Shown piece by piece: positions 12,351 to 22,467 of a stretch of DNA of 64,000 nt. A program made the translations under genes and the position numbers. The stretch is from assembly GCA_963920765.1 (NCBI GenBank), contig OY987247.1, positions 4,808,471 through 4,872,470 on the forward strand. Reading direction: 5' to 3'. Below the pieces are notes generated by a model. That model made no database searches and had not been told where the DNA came from. It saw nothing but the letters and a program-made list of their open reading frames with translations. The DNA comes from Ulota crispa. Taxonomy: Eukaryota; Streptophyta; Bryopsida; Orthotrichales; Orthotrichaceae. The number at the start of each line of letters is the position of its first letter. The stretch's first letter is position 1.

Positions 12351-12495
12351 TTCCACTAATCACTAAAAATACGAAGTCATACTAGACATTACCTTCAGCC
12401 AGTTTCGGTTGCTCTGTGTGTTATCCCTTTACTGCTGGTAATGCTGGCTGAAGGTAATGTCTAGTGTGACTTTGTATTTTTAGTGATTAGTGGAA
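12351..12495. other. Near-perfect hairpin, 52-bp arms with 41-nt loop
   Basis: The left arm 12351-12402 and right arm 12444-12495 are inverted repeats differing at about 2 of 52 positions. Neither arm carries the TTAA or TA element termini seen elsewhere in the window. It could be a short fold-back element or a hairpin RNA precursor; the sequence alone does not decide. Confidence 0.8.
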
Positions 12496-13309
12496 CAAAC
12501 CATATGCCAATTTTTGGTTTTTTGTTTATTCTTTGAAAAGACTAGGGTAGCCAAAGTGTAAATCATGTCTTCGGGCAGGATTTTATAGCATTTTGTAGAA
12601 CCCTCATTGAGAAAGCCTCTGTACTTTGGGTTGAAGAGAAATCCCTTGATTCCTTGTTTTGTGAAGTCGGGGTCAACCCCCCGAGGCATTGTATTTCCAC
12701 GTGCTTTATCCATGTACATTGTTGGGGTTTACCCAGGTTTGGTTAAGGTTTAATAAGTTTTCAAAAATTCGCCTAAATTTTACCTCAAAAGTGCACTAGC
12801 GACCTTCACACTTAGAAATTAGAGTGAAAAACTGGATGAAATTGCCAAATCCTTTCGGGAGCAGAATTCCAATTTACCAAAATTTGGATGAAAGTAGCTT
12901 ATAAGAGCAGTTGTTTGGATGAACTTTTGTGTATCATTCATTTGTTCCAATTTTAGCCAGATTTTCCTTACTTGTTAGCAATCTGAGGTGCAAGTTGCTC
13001 TGCCTTGACAAAATCAAAAATTAAACCCTGGGTTTGGTATAATTTTATAGATTGCTATTTGTTAACATTTTTTTCAAAGAATGGTATGCTTCTGCTACTC
13101 AGTGATGTTCTGTAGGAGTTAAGGTTCCCTGGGATTTAGGAAAAAGCAAGGGTTGTGCTTTAAGGTCAAAACCATAGTGCCTTCTATAGTTGAGTGCTGT
13201 TATGTTCTGCTACGGTGGAGAAATTGAAAGCTTGGAAGGGCATGTAAGTCTCGGTCTGACCTTCCTGTATAGTCAAATGTACAGTCATTGTTGTTCTTCA
13301 GCACACGTA
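12496..13309. other. Intergenic, no gene recognised
   Basis: No conserved coding sequence, RNA gene or terminal repeats were seen. The minus-strand open frame at 12480-12719 overlaps the hairpin arm and resembles no family I know. Confidence 0.5.
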
Positions 13310-14230
13310 AGGTAGGAGGCTCTAATTCGGAGCAAGCTCTAAAATGGAGCAGCTTCTCAAATCCTCAACTGTACTCTCTTTGTACATGTTTTGTTTCATA
13401 CTCCCTCTGTCTCATTAGAAAACTTCAAAAAATTTCTCCATGAGGTATTAATTGTATTTTTAGTCATTATACTAATGATAGATGCATTCTAGAATCAATA
13501 TACCACCTACTAAATATTTGCAAAATCTGAAGTTTTTATGTTGCCGTTTAGACATCCAAATTCCATGCAAAAAGTGCCATTTTTTTGCATAGTTTGTGAA
13601 GGCTGCCGGCTCCTCATTATTTTAGTCTTTGTACTAATGACACATGCGTTCTAGAATCAATAAACCATCTACCAAATGTGTGCAAAATCTCCAACTTTGA
13701 TGTTGCCGTTTAGGCACCCACATTCCATGCAAAAAGTACCATATTTGTACATGTTGCTAGCTCCTCATTATTGATGATTTAAAGATTAGTAGCAACAACG
13801 GTACCGCATATAGGCAAGGCCAAGCTTGCTAGAAGAGGAATGCTCTCTAATTGCTTAAGTTGCCCCCATGAGATCATTGAACATGACAAATGCTTTCTCA
13901 ACAATTGAAATTAGCAAAAGGAAGCTTTTTAGTGGGACAAGAACTATGCCTAATTTGGAGCTTTATATTGGGATAGAGGGAGTAGCTCTTTAACAATGTA
14001 CATAAGATGTACATTTTAGGAGGTGCTCCTTTGTGGAGCCCTATGGTCTTTCCGCTTTAAATTTTCATATAACTAATTCCACAAAGTTTCAAAAAATATG
14101 AAACAACTTGGGATAGATGCCAATTCTTTTTGTCTTTCAAGAAAATTTACTGAAAAATATTTCAAGAAGTTTCACCTACCCAAAATTCAGTTTCAGCCCT
14201 TAGATGCTCCATTCATGAGCCTCCTACACT
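13310..14230. mobile_element. AGGTAGGAGGCTC MITE split by a nested element
   Basis: TA, then AGGTAGGAGGCTC at 13310, and the matching end GAGCCTCCTACACT then TA at 14231-14232. The normal 320-bp body is interrupted by 13401-13982: TGTACATGTTTTGTTTCA on the left continues as GCTCTTTAACAATGTACAT on the right. Confidence 0.85.
13401..13982. mobile_element. CTCCCTCTGTC (Stowaway-like) element nested in a MITE
   Basis: The ends CTCCCTCTGTCTC and GATAGAGGGAG are inverted, with TA at 13399-13400 and 13983-13984. The interior holds two similar blocks (CTAATGATAGATGCATTCTA and CTAATGACACATGCGTTCTA), so it has grown by internal duplication. Relatives are 18210-18603 and 21156-21735; 57013-57262 shares the termini. 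Confidence 0.85.
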
Positions 14231-14353
14231 TAAAGCCCGTACCAAGAATAGCAGTCACTTTGCACCTTTGTCATAGGAAGTCGGAGTGTGCTTCACGCTA
14301 AGCAGCTGGAGGATTGATTTTGTACCAAGGAAGGTTAGTATATCCTTGTTTAA

Positions 14354-14591
14354 CCCCTGAGCGCCCAGAGTTATTTTAGGGTTTAGGAAAAAATGGGGGG
14401 TTTAATCATTTAATGACCACTAGAGCTTGGAAAATTACATCAAGAAAAAGTGACCGTAAGATTTGAAAAAGGACTACCCTCTTTGCTGATGGAGACCAAC
14501 CACAACTATTTTCACCGTACACATCAAGAGAAAAAGTGAGATCAAGTTGTGATCCCCAACGATAGGATCCTGTCGCTGAGGCATTTAAGGG
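14354..14591. mobile_element. TTAA-type TIR element, GAGCGCCC subfamily (238 bp)
   Basis: TTAA at 14350-14353, then CCCCTGAGCGCCC; the right end is CATTTAAGGG, then TTAA at 14592-14595. Both copies of the target site are intact. Confidence 0.85.
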
Positions 14592-14707
14592 TTAACAACC
14601 ATCAACTTTCCAAAATCTTTGTTTTCTTGATAGGAGTAAATCCTATACAAAACTCTAATATATAATACATGTGTTTTGGTTAAGATCAATAAAATGTAAG
14701 GAATTTT

Positions 14708-15062
14708 TTTTAATACCCCTGAAGTTTGCAGTATTTACATAGATACTTTTTTCAGAAATTAAGCAAATATCCTTGGTCCGTGTTTTTCAAGCATATGCAC
14801 GCTACTTTCATGATCAATGTTAAAACAAGGAGTGCAATAGAACAGAAAAGAAACAATGTGCACATAAGGTAGAAAGAAGTGGCATGCACAATATAACAAA
14901 ACGTCTGAAAGTCTAAGGAAATTATTTGTGTAATTTCTGAAAACACAGGGGTATCTATGGACCAAGGGGTATCTATGGACCAAGGATATTTGTGTGATTT
15001 CTGAAAAACCAGGGGTATGTAAATATGGCAAACTTCAGGGGTATCCATGAAATTTTCTCTAA
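14708..15062. mobile_element. TIR element, ATACCCCTGAAGTTTGC family
   Basis: AATACCCCTGAAGTTTGCAG on the left is mirrored by GCAAACTTCAGGGGTATCC on the right. TATCTATGGACCAAGG-like phrases near 14950-14990 are duplicated inside, which lengthens this copy. Confidence 0.8.
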
Positions 15063-15415
15063 AATGTAAACTATCTCCATGCATGTCCCAATGCTGGATA
15101 TTTTTGTACTTCACCAGATAGCCTTTTCCTTGTGAACAAGAAGTACATAAGTTTTTCTCAGGAATGAGAGCATCCTCTGCTGGATCTGCAGGCTAAAGCA
15201 CTCAACCCTCTCTAATGGCACCGTGTAATTGCACATTCTCTGTAACCTGTTGTGTTGTGCACACACCTGATTCGAATTTTTTACCACATAAGTGAGATCC
15301 AACATCTACTTATATTACAATTTTGCACTGCTTGAATTGCAAGCCTCAAAACTCCTGACATTTCAGAACTAAAAATCATTTGAGAAATCAGTTTATGAGT
15401 ATGGTCCGTGTTAGG

Positions 15416-18400
15416 TTATGTTTGATCCCTAGCCACAGCAGCATTTTTCAAAGTACCAGCAATCCGCTCACAATCGTATTCCATGGTCTTCACCCAATTC
15501 TCAAAGTCTCCAATCTCCTGCAAGCAAAAGTCCAGTTGAAATCAGAGTTTATTAACCCTTACATATCACGATATATTGCTACCAACAGGACAGTCAAAGA
15601 AGGCGGTGAATGCTTCCCTTCATCTTCCTAATAGCAGATTCTCTGTAATTTTATCCCAAGAATCTGTCATGTTATGTGCAAATCTCATTGGATGACATAA
15701 ACATCCCAATGTCAAGTTGTGAATGCATGTTGGTCAGTGTGAAATTTGAAGCCCATTTGTGTCCCTGGGCAGTGCATTTAGAGGAAGATTGAGTGTATCA
15801 AGTTACAAAAGCGTACACTAAATATTGTGTTTAGGTTGCCCCACTCCAATTTCTTGCCATTTTACACTACATAAATACTTACTAGTACTACAATAAGCTT
15901 CATCAATAAATACTGCAATAAAAAATGTAATGACGCTGCTGAAAGACAAACTAGCAGTGTACAAGCTGCAAACCATGTGAAACCCTACACCAGATATTAC
16001 ATTTAGGTTGTCTTCACAATTAGGGCTGCCTTATCTTAAAATTTTACCTCACAACTCATTGCTTGGCCACTTGGAAACGCATGCATCTATGTAGATACTA
16101 GAATTTCACATAATTTATGACTTCAACCCTGCTAGTTTGTTTTTCTGCAGCTTTGTTGTTGTCGTCGTCATGCCTTTAAAAAAAATTGCAGTAATTATTG
16201 ATGAAACTTACTATAATAGTAATAAGTATCTATATGGTGAAAAATATCAAGAAATTAGTGTGAGGCAACCTAAACACAATATTTAGTGTAATATTTAGAG
16301 AGTTGCATACGCTTCCAAGTGGCCAAGCAATGAGTCATGAGGTAGGGTAACGCAACCTAAATGCAATATTTAATGTACACCAAATAGTGCATTTAGATGA
16401 CCTTAACAATTAGGTTGTCTTACCATGGAAAGTTACCTCATGACTCATGGCTTGATCACTTGGAGGCACATGTAACTCTTCAGATATTAGGATTTTACAT
16501 GGTTTACGACATGGACACCATTAATTTGTCTTTTTGCAGATGTGTTGTTATTGCCAAGGCCTTTAAAAGTTGCTTATTGCAGTAATTTACTGTAGCAACG
16601 GTAAGTATTAAAATAGTGTAAAATGTCAAGAAACTAGTGTGGGGCAACCTAAATAAATGCAATATTTAGAGTAGGTATTGAGAAAAAAAGGAAACATCTT
16701 TTTTTTTTGCAACTGAAGACGGTACATTGTAGAGATGAGGAGGCTGACCTTGAGTGCGGTGTCAAAAGTGTGCACAACAGTGAGCCACTGCGAGATTTGT
16801 TTCACGAACTTTTGAATCGTGACTCCCAGCGCTCGGGCCTCCGTCTCGATCCGCTTCTCATTAATAAAAGCTTGTTGCACACCTCCGTTCACACTCTCCA
16901 CTAAAAGGTCAGACACTACTGATGCTGATGCTAGCGCATCCTTCCTCGCCGTCTCTGCTTAAGCCAAATAAACAATCATAAGCAAAATCCAACCAGCCCT
17001 AAAATCAACATTCAACACAGACTATTTAAATCATACAACTGCGATTTCACTCAAGGAGCAACCTTAACCCCTAAAAGATGTTGCCTACCAAAAATGTTGT
17101 ATGTATTTGTACAAGGACCATTTAGTACTTGAAGAAATGACTATATGACAAATACAAAAAAATTCTCAAAAATCCCAATTGACTAGAAGTATGTTTATAA
17201 CATGGGTTGAAATTACAACTCCAATGGGATTCATGTGCTACCCAAATGCCCCATCCATATACAATACAAGATTCCGTATACAAAACAACAACATCCTTTC
17301 GGGGTTAAACAAACAAATACTCTCACATTCTAAAATTTCATTCGTGGAAGGCGTCTTCATTGTAACATTCTCATGGATCAGGTAAGGTAGGAGGCTCATG
17401 AATGGAGCATCTAAGGGTTGAAACTGAATTTTGGGGAGGTGAAACTTCTTGAAGTATTTTTCAGTAAATTTTCCTTGAAAAACAAGAGGATTTGGCATCT
17501 AACCCAAATTGTTTCATATATTTTGGAGCTTTGGAATTAATTATGAAATTTTGAAGTTGAAATGGCATAGGGCTCTAAAACAGTGCACCCCCTCAAATGT
17601 ACATTGCATGTACACTGTTGAAGGGCTTTGAAAAACATGTACAAATAGAGTACATTTGAAGAGGTGCACCATTTTAGAGCCTGCACGCTTTTTAAACCTC
17701 CTACCTTAGTAAGGTCAAAATAAACATAGTCTTAAGCATGGTTTTAGGAAAGACATCAAAACGGCTTGAGACCTCATAAATAGAACTCCAAAACTATTGA
17801 AACACAAGAAAATTTCATGGATACCCCTGCTTTTTCAGAAATTGCACAAATACCCTTGGACCACAATTTTCAGGTGTTTGTTTTGTTGTGCATGCCACTT
17901 CCCTTCTTCCTTTGTGCACGCGTTGCTTCTTTTTTGTTTCATTACATTCCCTTCTTCAACATTGGTCATGAAGGAAGTACAAGCACAACAAAATCAATAA
18001 ACGCCTAAAAAGTATGGTCCAAGGTGATTTGTGCAATTTCTGAAAAAGCAGGGGTATCTATGCAAATATCGCAAACTTCAGGGGTATCCATGAAAATTTT
18101 CCCTTGAAACAACTTGTCTTAGGTTCCATATTTTCAACATTAATCCTCGTCATGAAGTTAGATCCTTCCTAGTACGATTTCCGCGGAAGTGCTCGCTCGC
18201 TAAGCATTACTCCCTCTATCTCTCTAAAAATGTCCAAATCAAACACATTCCTTGTACCACTAAAAAGCTCATTTGCCATGTCCAATGATCTCATGGGAGC
18301 AAGTTAAACGATTAGAGAGCATTCCTCTTCTAGCAAGCTTGGCCTTGCCCATATGAGATACCATTGTTGCTACTAATCTTTTAAATCATCAATAATGAGG

Positions 18401-19099
18401 AGCTAGCAGCATGCACAAATATGGTACTTTTTGGCATAGAATTTGGGTGCCCAAATGGCACTATCACAACTAGAGATTTTACATACATTTGGTAAATGAT
18501 ATATTAATTCTAGAATGCATGTGTCACTAGCATAAAGACTAAAAAAACACAGTTAATCCTTCACAAGGAAGTTTTTTAAACGTTTTGAGAGAGACAGAGG
18601 GAGTTATTTAAAGTTGCAATCCTAAATCGTATAGACCAAGTGAACCCTAATCTCAAAATACACGAATTGGTAATAATTTTCCCGGTTTGAACTAGAGAGA
18701 CAGAGGGAGTATTTAAAGTTGCAAGATAAATTGTATAGACCAAGTGAAACCCTAATCTCAAAATATACGAAGGATTGCTAATAATTTTCCTGGTTTCAAC
18801 TAGAGAGACAGAGGGAGTATTTAAAGGTGCTAACCCTAAATCGTATAGACGAAGTGAAACCCTAATCCAGATATACACCAAGGATTGGAAACAATTTTCC
18901 CGGTTCCGACTAAACCCTAAAGACATTTACAGAAGCGCATATACACACACACGGACTCATCCATCGCTGGTTGCTTGCAAACCCTAAACCCTAATCTCAA
19001 CAAGATTGACAAAAACGTACCAACACGCTCTCGATTCTGAGCAGACTCGTACGCGTGCTTCTGCATCATGTGCGCCACCCACACATCCAAGCTCCCCAT
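15416..19099 (-). CDS. BLOS1: BLOC-1 subunit 1 (BLOS1/GCN5L1 family)
   Basis: Three exons on the minus strand, 19099-19021, 16954-16749 and 15517-15416, join in frame to 128 residues. Conserved stretches are TARKDALASASVVSDLLVES, VNGGVQQAFINEKRIETEAR, FVKQISQWLTVVHTFDTALK and the C-terminal EIGDFENWVKTMEYDCERIA. BLOS1 is a small coiled-coil protein of the BLOC-1 complex; in plants it works with sorting nexin 1 in endosome-to-vacuole transport, and in animals also in mitochondrial and lysosomal acetylation biology. It is a little shorter than the Arabidopsis protein I recall (about 150), mainly at the N-terminus, so an upstream coding exon cannot be excluded. Introns 1 (2066 bp) and 2 (1231 bp) are filled with TIR elements. 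The gene is head-to-head with NDUFA2. Confidence 0.95.
15812..16675. repeat. Cluster of TIR elements in BLOS1 intron 2 (AGGTTGCC family)
   Basis: GTACACTAAATATTGTGTTT at 15812 pairs with AAACACAATATTTAGTGTAA near 16270. A second copy starts GTACACCAAATAGTGCATTT at 16376 and ends near 16674. Additional reversed termini at 16345-16376 show that copies landed in or beside one another. The complete single copy is at 20616-20924. Confidence 0.75.
17068..17304. mobile_element. TTAA-type TIR element in BLOS1 intron 1 (237 bp)
   Basis: TTAA at 17064-17067, then CCCCTAAAAGATG; the right end is CATCCTTTCGGGG, then TTAA at 17305-17308. Both flanks are intact TTAA. Confidence 0.85.
17385..17706. mobile_element. 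AGGTAGGAGGCTC MITE in BLOS1 intron 1
   Basis: TA at 17383-17384, AGGTAGGAGGCTC at the left, CCTCCTACCT at the right and TA at 17707-17708. It is opposite in orientation to the copy at 4336-4651. Confidence 0.88.
17810..18106. mobile_element. TIR element, ATACCCCTG family, in BLOS1 intron 1
   Basis: AAAATTTCATGGATACCCCT on the left and AGGGGTATCCATGAAAATTT on the right. The inner pair is CTTTTTCAGAAATTGCACAA against its inverse near 18032-18051. Confidence 0.85.
18210..18603. mobile_element. CTCCCTCTATC (Stowaway-like) element in BLOS1 intron 1
   Basis: TA at 18208-18209 precedes CTCCCTCTATCTC. The right end is GAGACAGAGGGAG at 18603, followed by TT rather than TA. The interior is shared with 21156-21735 (AATAATGAGGAGCTAGCAGC). 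Confidence 0.8.
18589..18911. repeat. Tandem array of about 107-bp units in BLOS1 intron 1
   Basis: GAGAGACAGAGGGAGT, TATTTAAAG.TGC, CGTATAGAC.AAGTGAA and ACCCTAATC recur in order with starts near 18589, 18695 and 18803. Each unit begins with the right terminus of the Stowaway-like element, so the duplication happened after that element inserted and carried its end along. Confidence 0.85.
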
Positions 19100-19974
19100 G
19101 ATGATGATGCTTCTCCCGATCGAAAAAGCTTTTTGAAAAGACGTGCAAAGCGAACAAATGAGTAAATTAAAGGTCTTCCCTCACTTCTCCTCAGCCATAA
19201 ACCCCGTCGTAGCAGCTCGATCCATTACGGTACAGAAGTGTCGCCATAGCTAGAACTTCGAGAGATTGTTTAATAGCAATTTTGACAAGCATCTACCAAG
19301 TCTGGTTTAAACGAAAATCTCAGTATTTGTGAATTCGCAATTCGAAAGAAGAGACGGAACGAAGTCTGCTTCTTTCGAAGAGACGACACAAAACTGAAGG
19401 CGACGGAACGATGAAGCTTATCATTCATCTAAAATCCATCCATTTGTATTTCATCAGTGCATGGATGAAGTATTCTGAAGTGTCTTGGTATTGGGTTTCT
19501 TATTCTGGCGATTTGCACAAAAAAAATTTCGCTGGCACGAAGCCTATAGAAAAAAAAATACGATGACTTGGATGAAACTTTTTTTTAAATTGGATGAAAT
19601 TGCCAAATTGTGGATGAAAACCAAATTATTGACATGTAATATGTAATATGTGCTAATGTGATAGCACCAATATAACATTTTAAATCGGTACTTTGACACT
19701 TCCTAAAAAATGGAAAAAAAAAAAACCCCTAGGATGAATGTGATCGCCGACTTGTTGGCTCTCATATGGAGATAGATGAATGTTGAATGAAAGTTGGAGG
19801 ATGAATAATTCAGCCTTCCCCCCCGGCCCTTCTTGTCCTTCGTCTCTCTGCTTTCGACGAGCTTTGGTGAATGTGCTTCAGGTTTTGCAGAGTTCCCGAA
19901 GCATTTTGTGGCTTGAATTTGGTGCCGGAATCCTTTGCATAGTTTCCGTGTTGAAATTCGGACGACAGGCAACC
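19100..19974. promoter_or_regulatory. Shared spacer between BLOS1 and NDUFA2 (divergent promoters)
   Basis: 875 bp separates the two start codons, which point away from each other. No TIR element or conserved ORF interrupts it. It must hold both promoters and leaders. Whether it is truly bidirectional is inference. Confidence 0.6.
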
Positions 19975-22467
19975 ATGTCGTGGCGAGGGAAACTGTCGCA
20001 AGTGGTGCAGGAGCTTCGGATCCACTGCTGCCAGTACTCGCCCGCGTCCACTGTCACTCGGTATTTTCACTACCGCCCTTCACTCTCATCATCTCTTTCG
20101 ATTCTCATCTTTTGTAGAGATCCTTTGTAGAAATCACTTGTTTGATCTTTTTATAACTTTATCTCGAATTGCTTCGGGTTGTAGAGAGAGACTCACTCAT
20201 GAGCTATGTCTTGAGTTTGATATTTAGGGTTTTGGCTTTGAAAAGAATGTGGTGCGCTTTCGATTCCCATCCTTTGTAGAGATCCACTTGTTTGATCATT
20301 CTATAAGTTTATCTCAAATTGCCTCGGGTTGTAGACAGAGACTCACTCATTAGCTTCGTCCTGAGTTTAAAATTTAGGGTTTTGGCTATGGAAGCAATGT
20401 GGTGCGCTTCCTTAGGTTCCTGAGACTCTTTAAGCTCTAGGTGCACGTCTTTCAGTTTTTCATCTCGTTTCGAGACTCGGATTATTCTGGAGTTCTTTCA
20501 GATTGTTCGGTACCGTCATTTGTACTGCCTGAATTTGTAGTTAGGGTTTTCGTTCCGATGCCTATGAAAGCAATGTAGGCGCGTTTTTATTAAGTTTTAT
20601 GAGACTCTTTAGGCTCTACACCAAATAGGGCATTTAGGTTGCCTTAACAATTAGGTTGCCTTAGCATGGAAAGTTATCTCATGACTCATGGTTTGACCAC
20701 ATGGAGGCGCATGTAACTCTTTAAATATTAGGATTTCACATGGTTTATGACACGGACACCACTAATTTGTTTTTATGCAGCTGTGATGTTGTTGCCAAGG
20801 CCTTTAAAAGTTGCTTATTGCAGTAATTATTGCCAAAAATTACTGTAGTAGCAGTGAATATTTAAAATAGTGTAAAATGTTAAGAAATTAGTGTGGGCCA
20901 ACCGAAATGCACTATTTGGTGTAGGCTTTAATATAATTTCTGGATTTTTTTTTTTTTTTTTTTTTTTTCTGGCAGGAATTTTATTCAAAGGAACTATGCT
21001 GACTTGAAGGCCCTGAACCCGACGTTGCCTATTCTGATCCGTGAGTGCAGCGGTGTACAGCCCCGTATCTGGGCTCGTTATGGTAAGTGCCCAGCTCCAA
21101 TTCCTTTTGTCAACCCTTGAATGTTTTGAATAAAACTTAGATGTGCTGTAATATACTCCCTCTTTCTTTCTAAAAACGTCCAAATCGAACACATTTCTTG
21201 TACCACTAAAACGCTCCCTTTTGCTGATTTCAAATGCTAAGAAAGCGTTTGCCATGTTCAATGATCTCATGGGGGCAAGTTAAGCAATTAGAGAGCATTC
21301 CTCTCCTAGCAAGCCTGGCTTTGCCCATATGAGGTACCATTGTTGTTCCTAATCTTTAAATCATCAATAATGAGGAGCTAGCAGCATGCACAAATATGGT
21401 ACTTCTTGCATGGAATTTGGGTGTCCATATGGCGACATCAAAACTAGGGATTTTGCATACATTTGGTAGGTGGAATATTGATTCTACAATGCAGGTGTCA
21501 CTAGCACAAAGATTTGAATAATGAGGAGTTGGCAGCATTCACAAACTATGCACATATATGGTACTTTTTTGCATTGCATGGAATTTGGGTGTCTAAACGA
21601 CAATATCAAAACTGGAAATTTTGCATACATTTGATAGATGGTATCTCAATGCATGTGTCACTAGCACAAAGACTAAAAACACAGTTAATCGTTTTCAAGG
21701 AAGCTTTTTGGACGTTTTTAGAGAGACAGAGGGAGTATGACTTTTACAACTTGTTTGCGGAACAACTTGTTTGCGGAAGCCCTTGGTGGCGTATCCACCA
21801 CGGATCTGCCTAGGCAGAAGAGCTATGAAAAACACGAACAGATGTGTGACTTTGAATTTTTCGTAATTCAAGAGAACATGTGCTTGTGCCACATTTAGTA
21901 CCATTCGAAAGCCGAACTTCCTTTTGAGCCTTTCAATATCCAATTTCTCTTCCCACTGAATTAAAGCAAGAATCTGATGTAATAAATGGGATGTGTACTG
22001 TATGTCCTGCATTGTTTTTAGAGAGTATATGAATGTATTCTTGAATCAATATTTTTGTTTGAAAACTACCGGTTGGCGCTTGCTACGCTATGCATTCACT
22101 ATTAGAATTTTATTAGGATCTTCATATGTTACATAGAATGCAAGGTAATATTGCAGGAAATCTTTAAATTGTATCTATGTGATAATATCACATAGATTGG
22201 AGATGTGATACTAAAGAGGGCAAGATGTGATATTACAGAGGTCCTTGTGACTTTAGTAGTATGATTGATATTAGAGTTGGAGGTTTGATCTGGTCTTACT
22301 CTTCAGGATGCTCTCAATAAACCTGGTTTTTATGAGCTTTTGGTTGAACAACGTTGTGATCGTGAACATGAACAGATAATGGCGTGGAGAAAAGTGTAGG
22401 GCTGGATGGTTTGACTGAACAACAAATTGATGCGATGTTGGAGAAGATCGTCAAACAAGGCAATTAA
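19975..22467 (+). CDS. NDUFA2: NADH dehydrogenase (ubiquinone) 1 alpha subunit 2 (complex I B8)
   Basis: Three exons, 19975-20060, 20976-21082 and 22376-22467, give 94 residues ending in TAA, close to the 97-99 of the family. [20 protein letters not shown] starts the protein; the core [20 protein letters not shown] and [12 protein letters not shown] follow, then the C-terminal [20 protein letters not shown]. This is an accessory subunit of mitochondrial complex I in the matrix arm with a thioredoxin-like fold; Cys18/19 and Cys53 are in the expected places. The frame stays open upstream to 19780, but the family start is the MSWRG methionine. It diverges from BLOS1 upstream and converges on the ATP synthase subunit d gene. 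Confidence 0.97.
20098..20410. repeat. Tandem duplication in NDUFA2 intron 1
   Basis: Two units of about 155 bp start at GATTCTCATCTTTTGTAGAG and GATTCCCATCCTTTGTAGAG, and share ACTCACTCAT.AGCT and TTTAGGGTTTTGGCT. A third, weaker echo (TAGTTAGGGTTTTCG, GAAAGCAATGTAGGCGCG) follows near 20538-20585. Confidence 0.85.
20616..20924. mobile_element. TIR element with CTACACCAAATAG ends in NDUFA2 intron 1
   Basis: The ends CTACACCAAATAG and CTATTTGGTGTAG are perfect inverses, with GCT directly on both sides (20613-20615 and 20925-20927), consistent with a 3-bp target duplication. The arms extend to AGGTTGCC / GGCCAACC. Relatives are 15812-16675, 49475-49742 and 7823-8078. There is no ORF. Confidence 0.85.
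21156..21735. mobile_element. CTCCCTCTTTC (Stowaway-like) element in NDUFA2 intron 2
   Basis: TA, then CTCCCTCTTTCTTTCTAAAA on the left; GAGAGACAGAGGGAG then TA at 21736-21737 on the right. The block around ATAATGAGGAG occurs twice inside, as in 13401-13982. Confidence 0.85.

Noticed and set aside
18978-18995. Telomere-like AAACCCTAAACCCTAA
   Set aside because: Only two and a half units next to a tandem array that itself contains ACCCTAATC; not an interstitial telomere tract.
19780-19974. In-frame 65-codon extension upstream of NDUFA2
   Set aside because: The family starts at the MSWRG methionine and the extension shows no conservation or clear targeting signal. It is more likely leader sequence that happens to be open.
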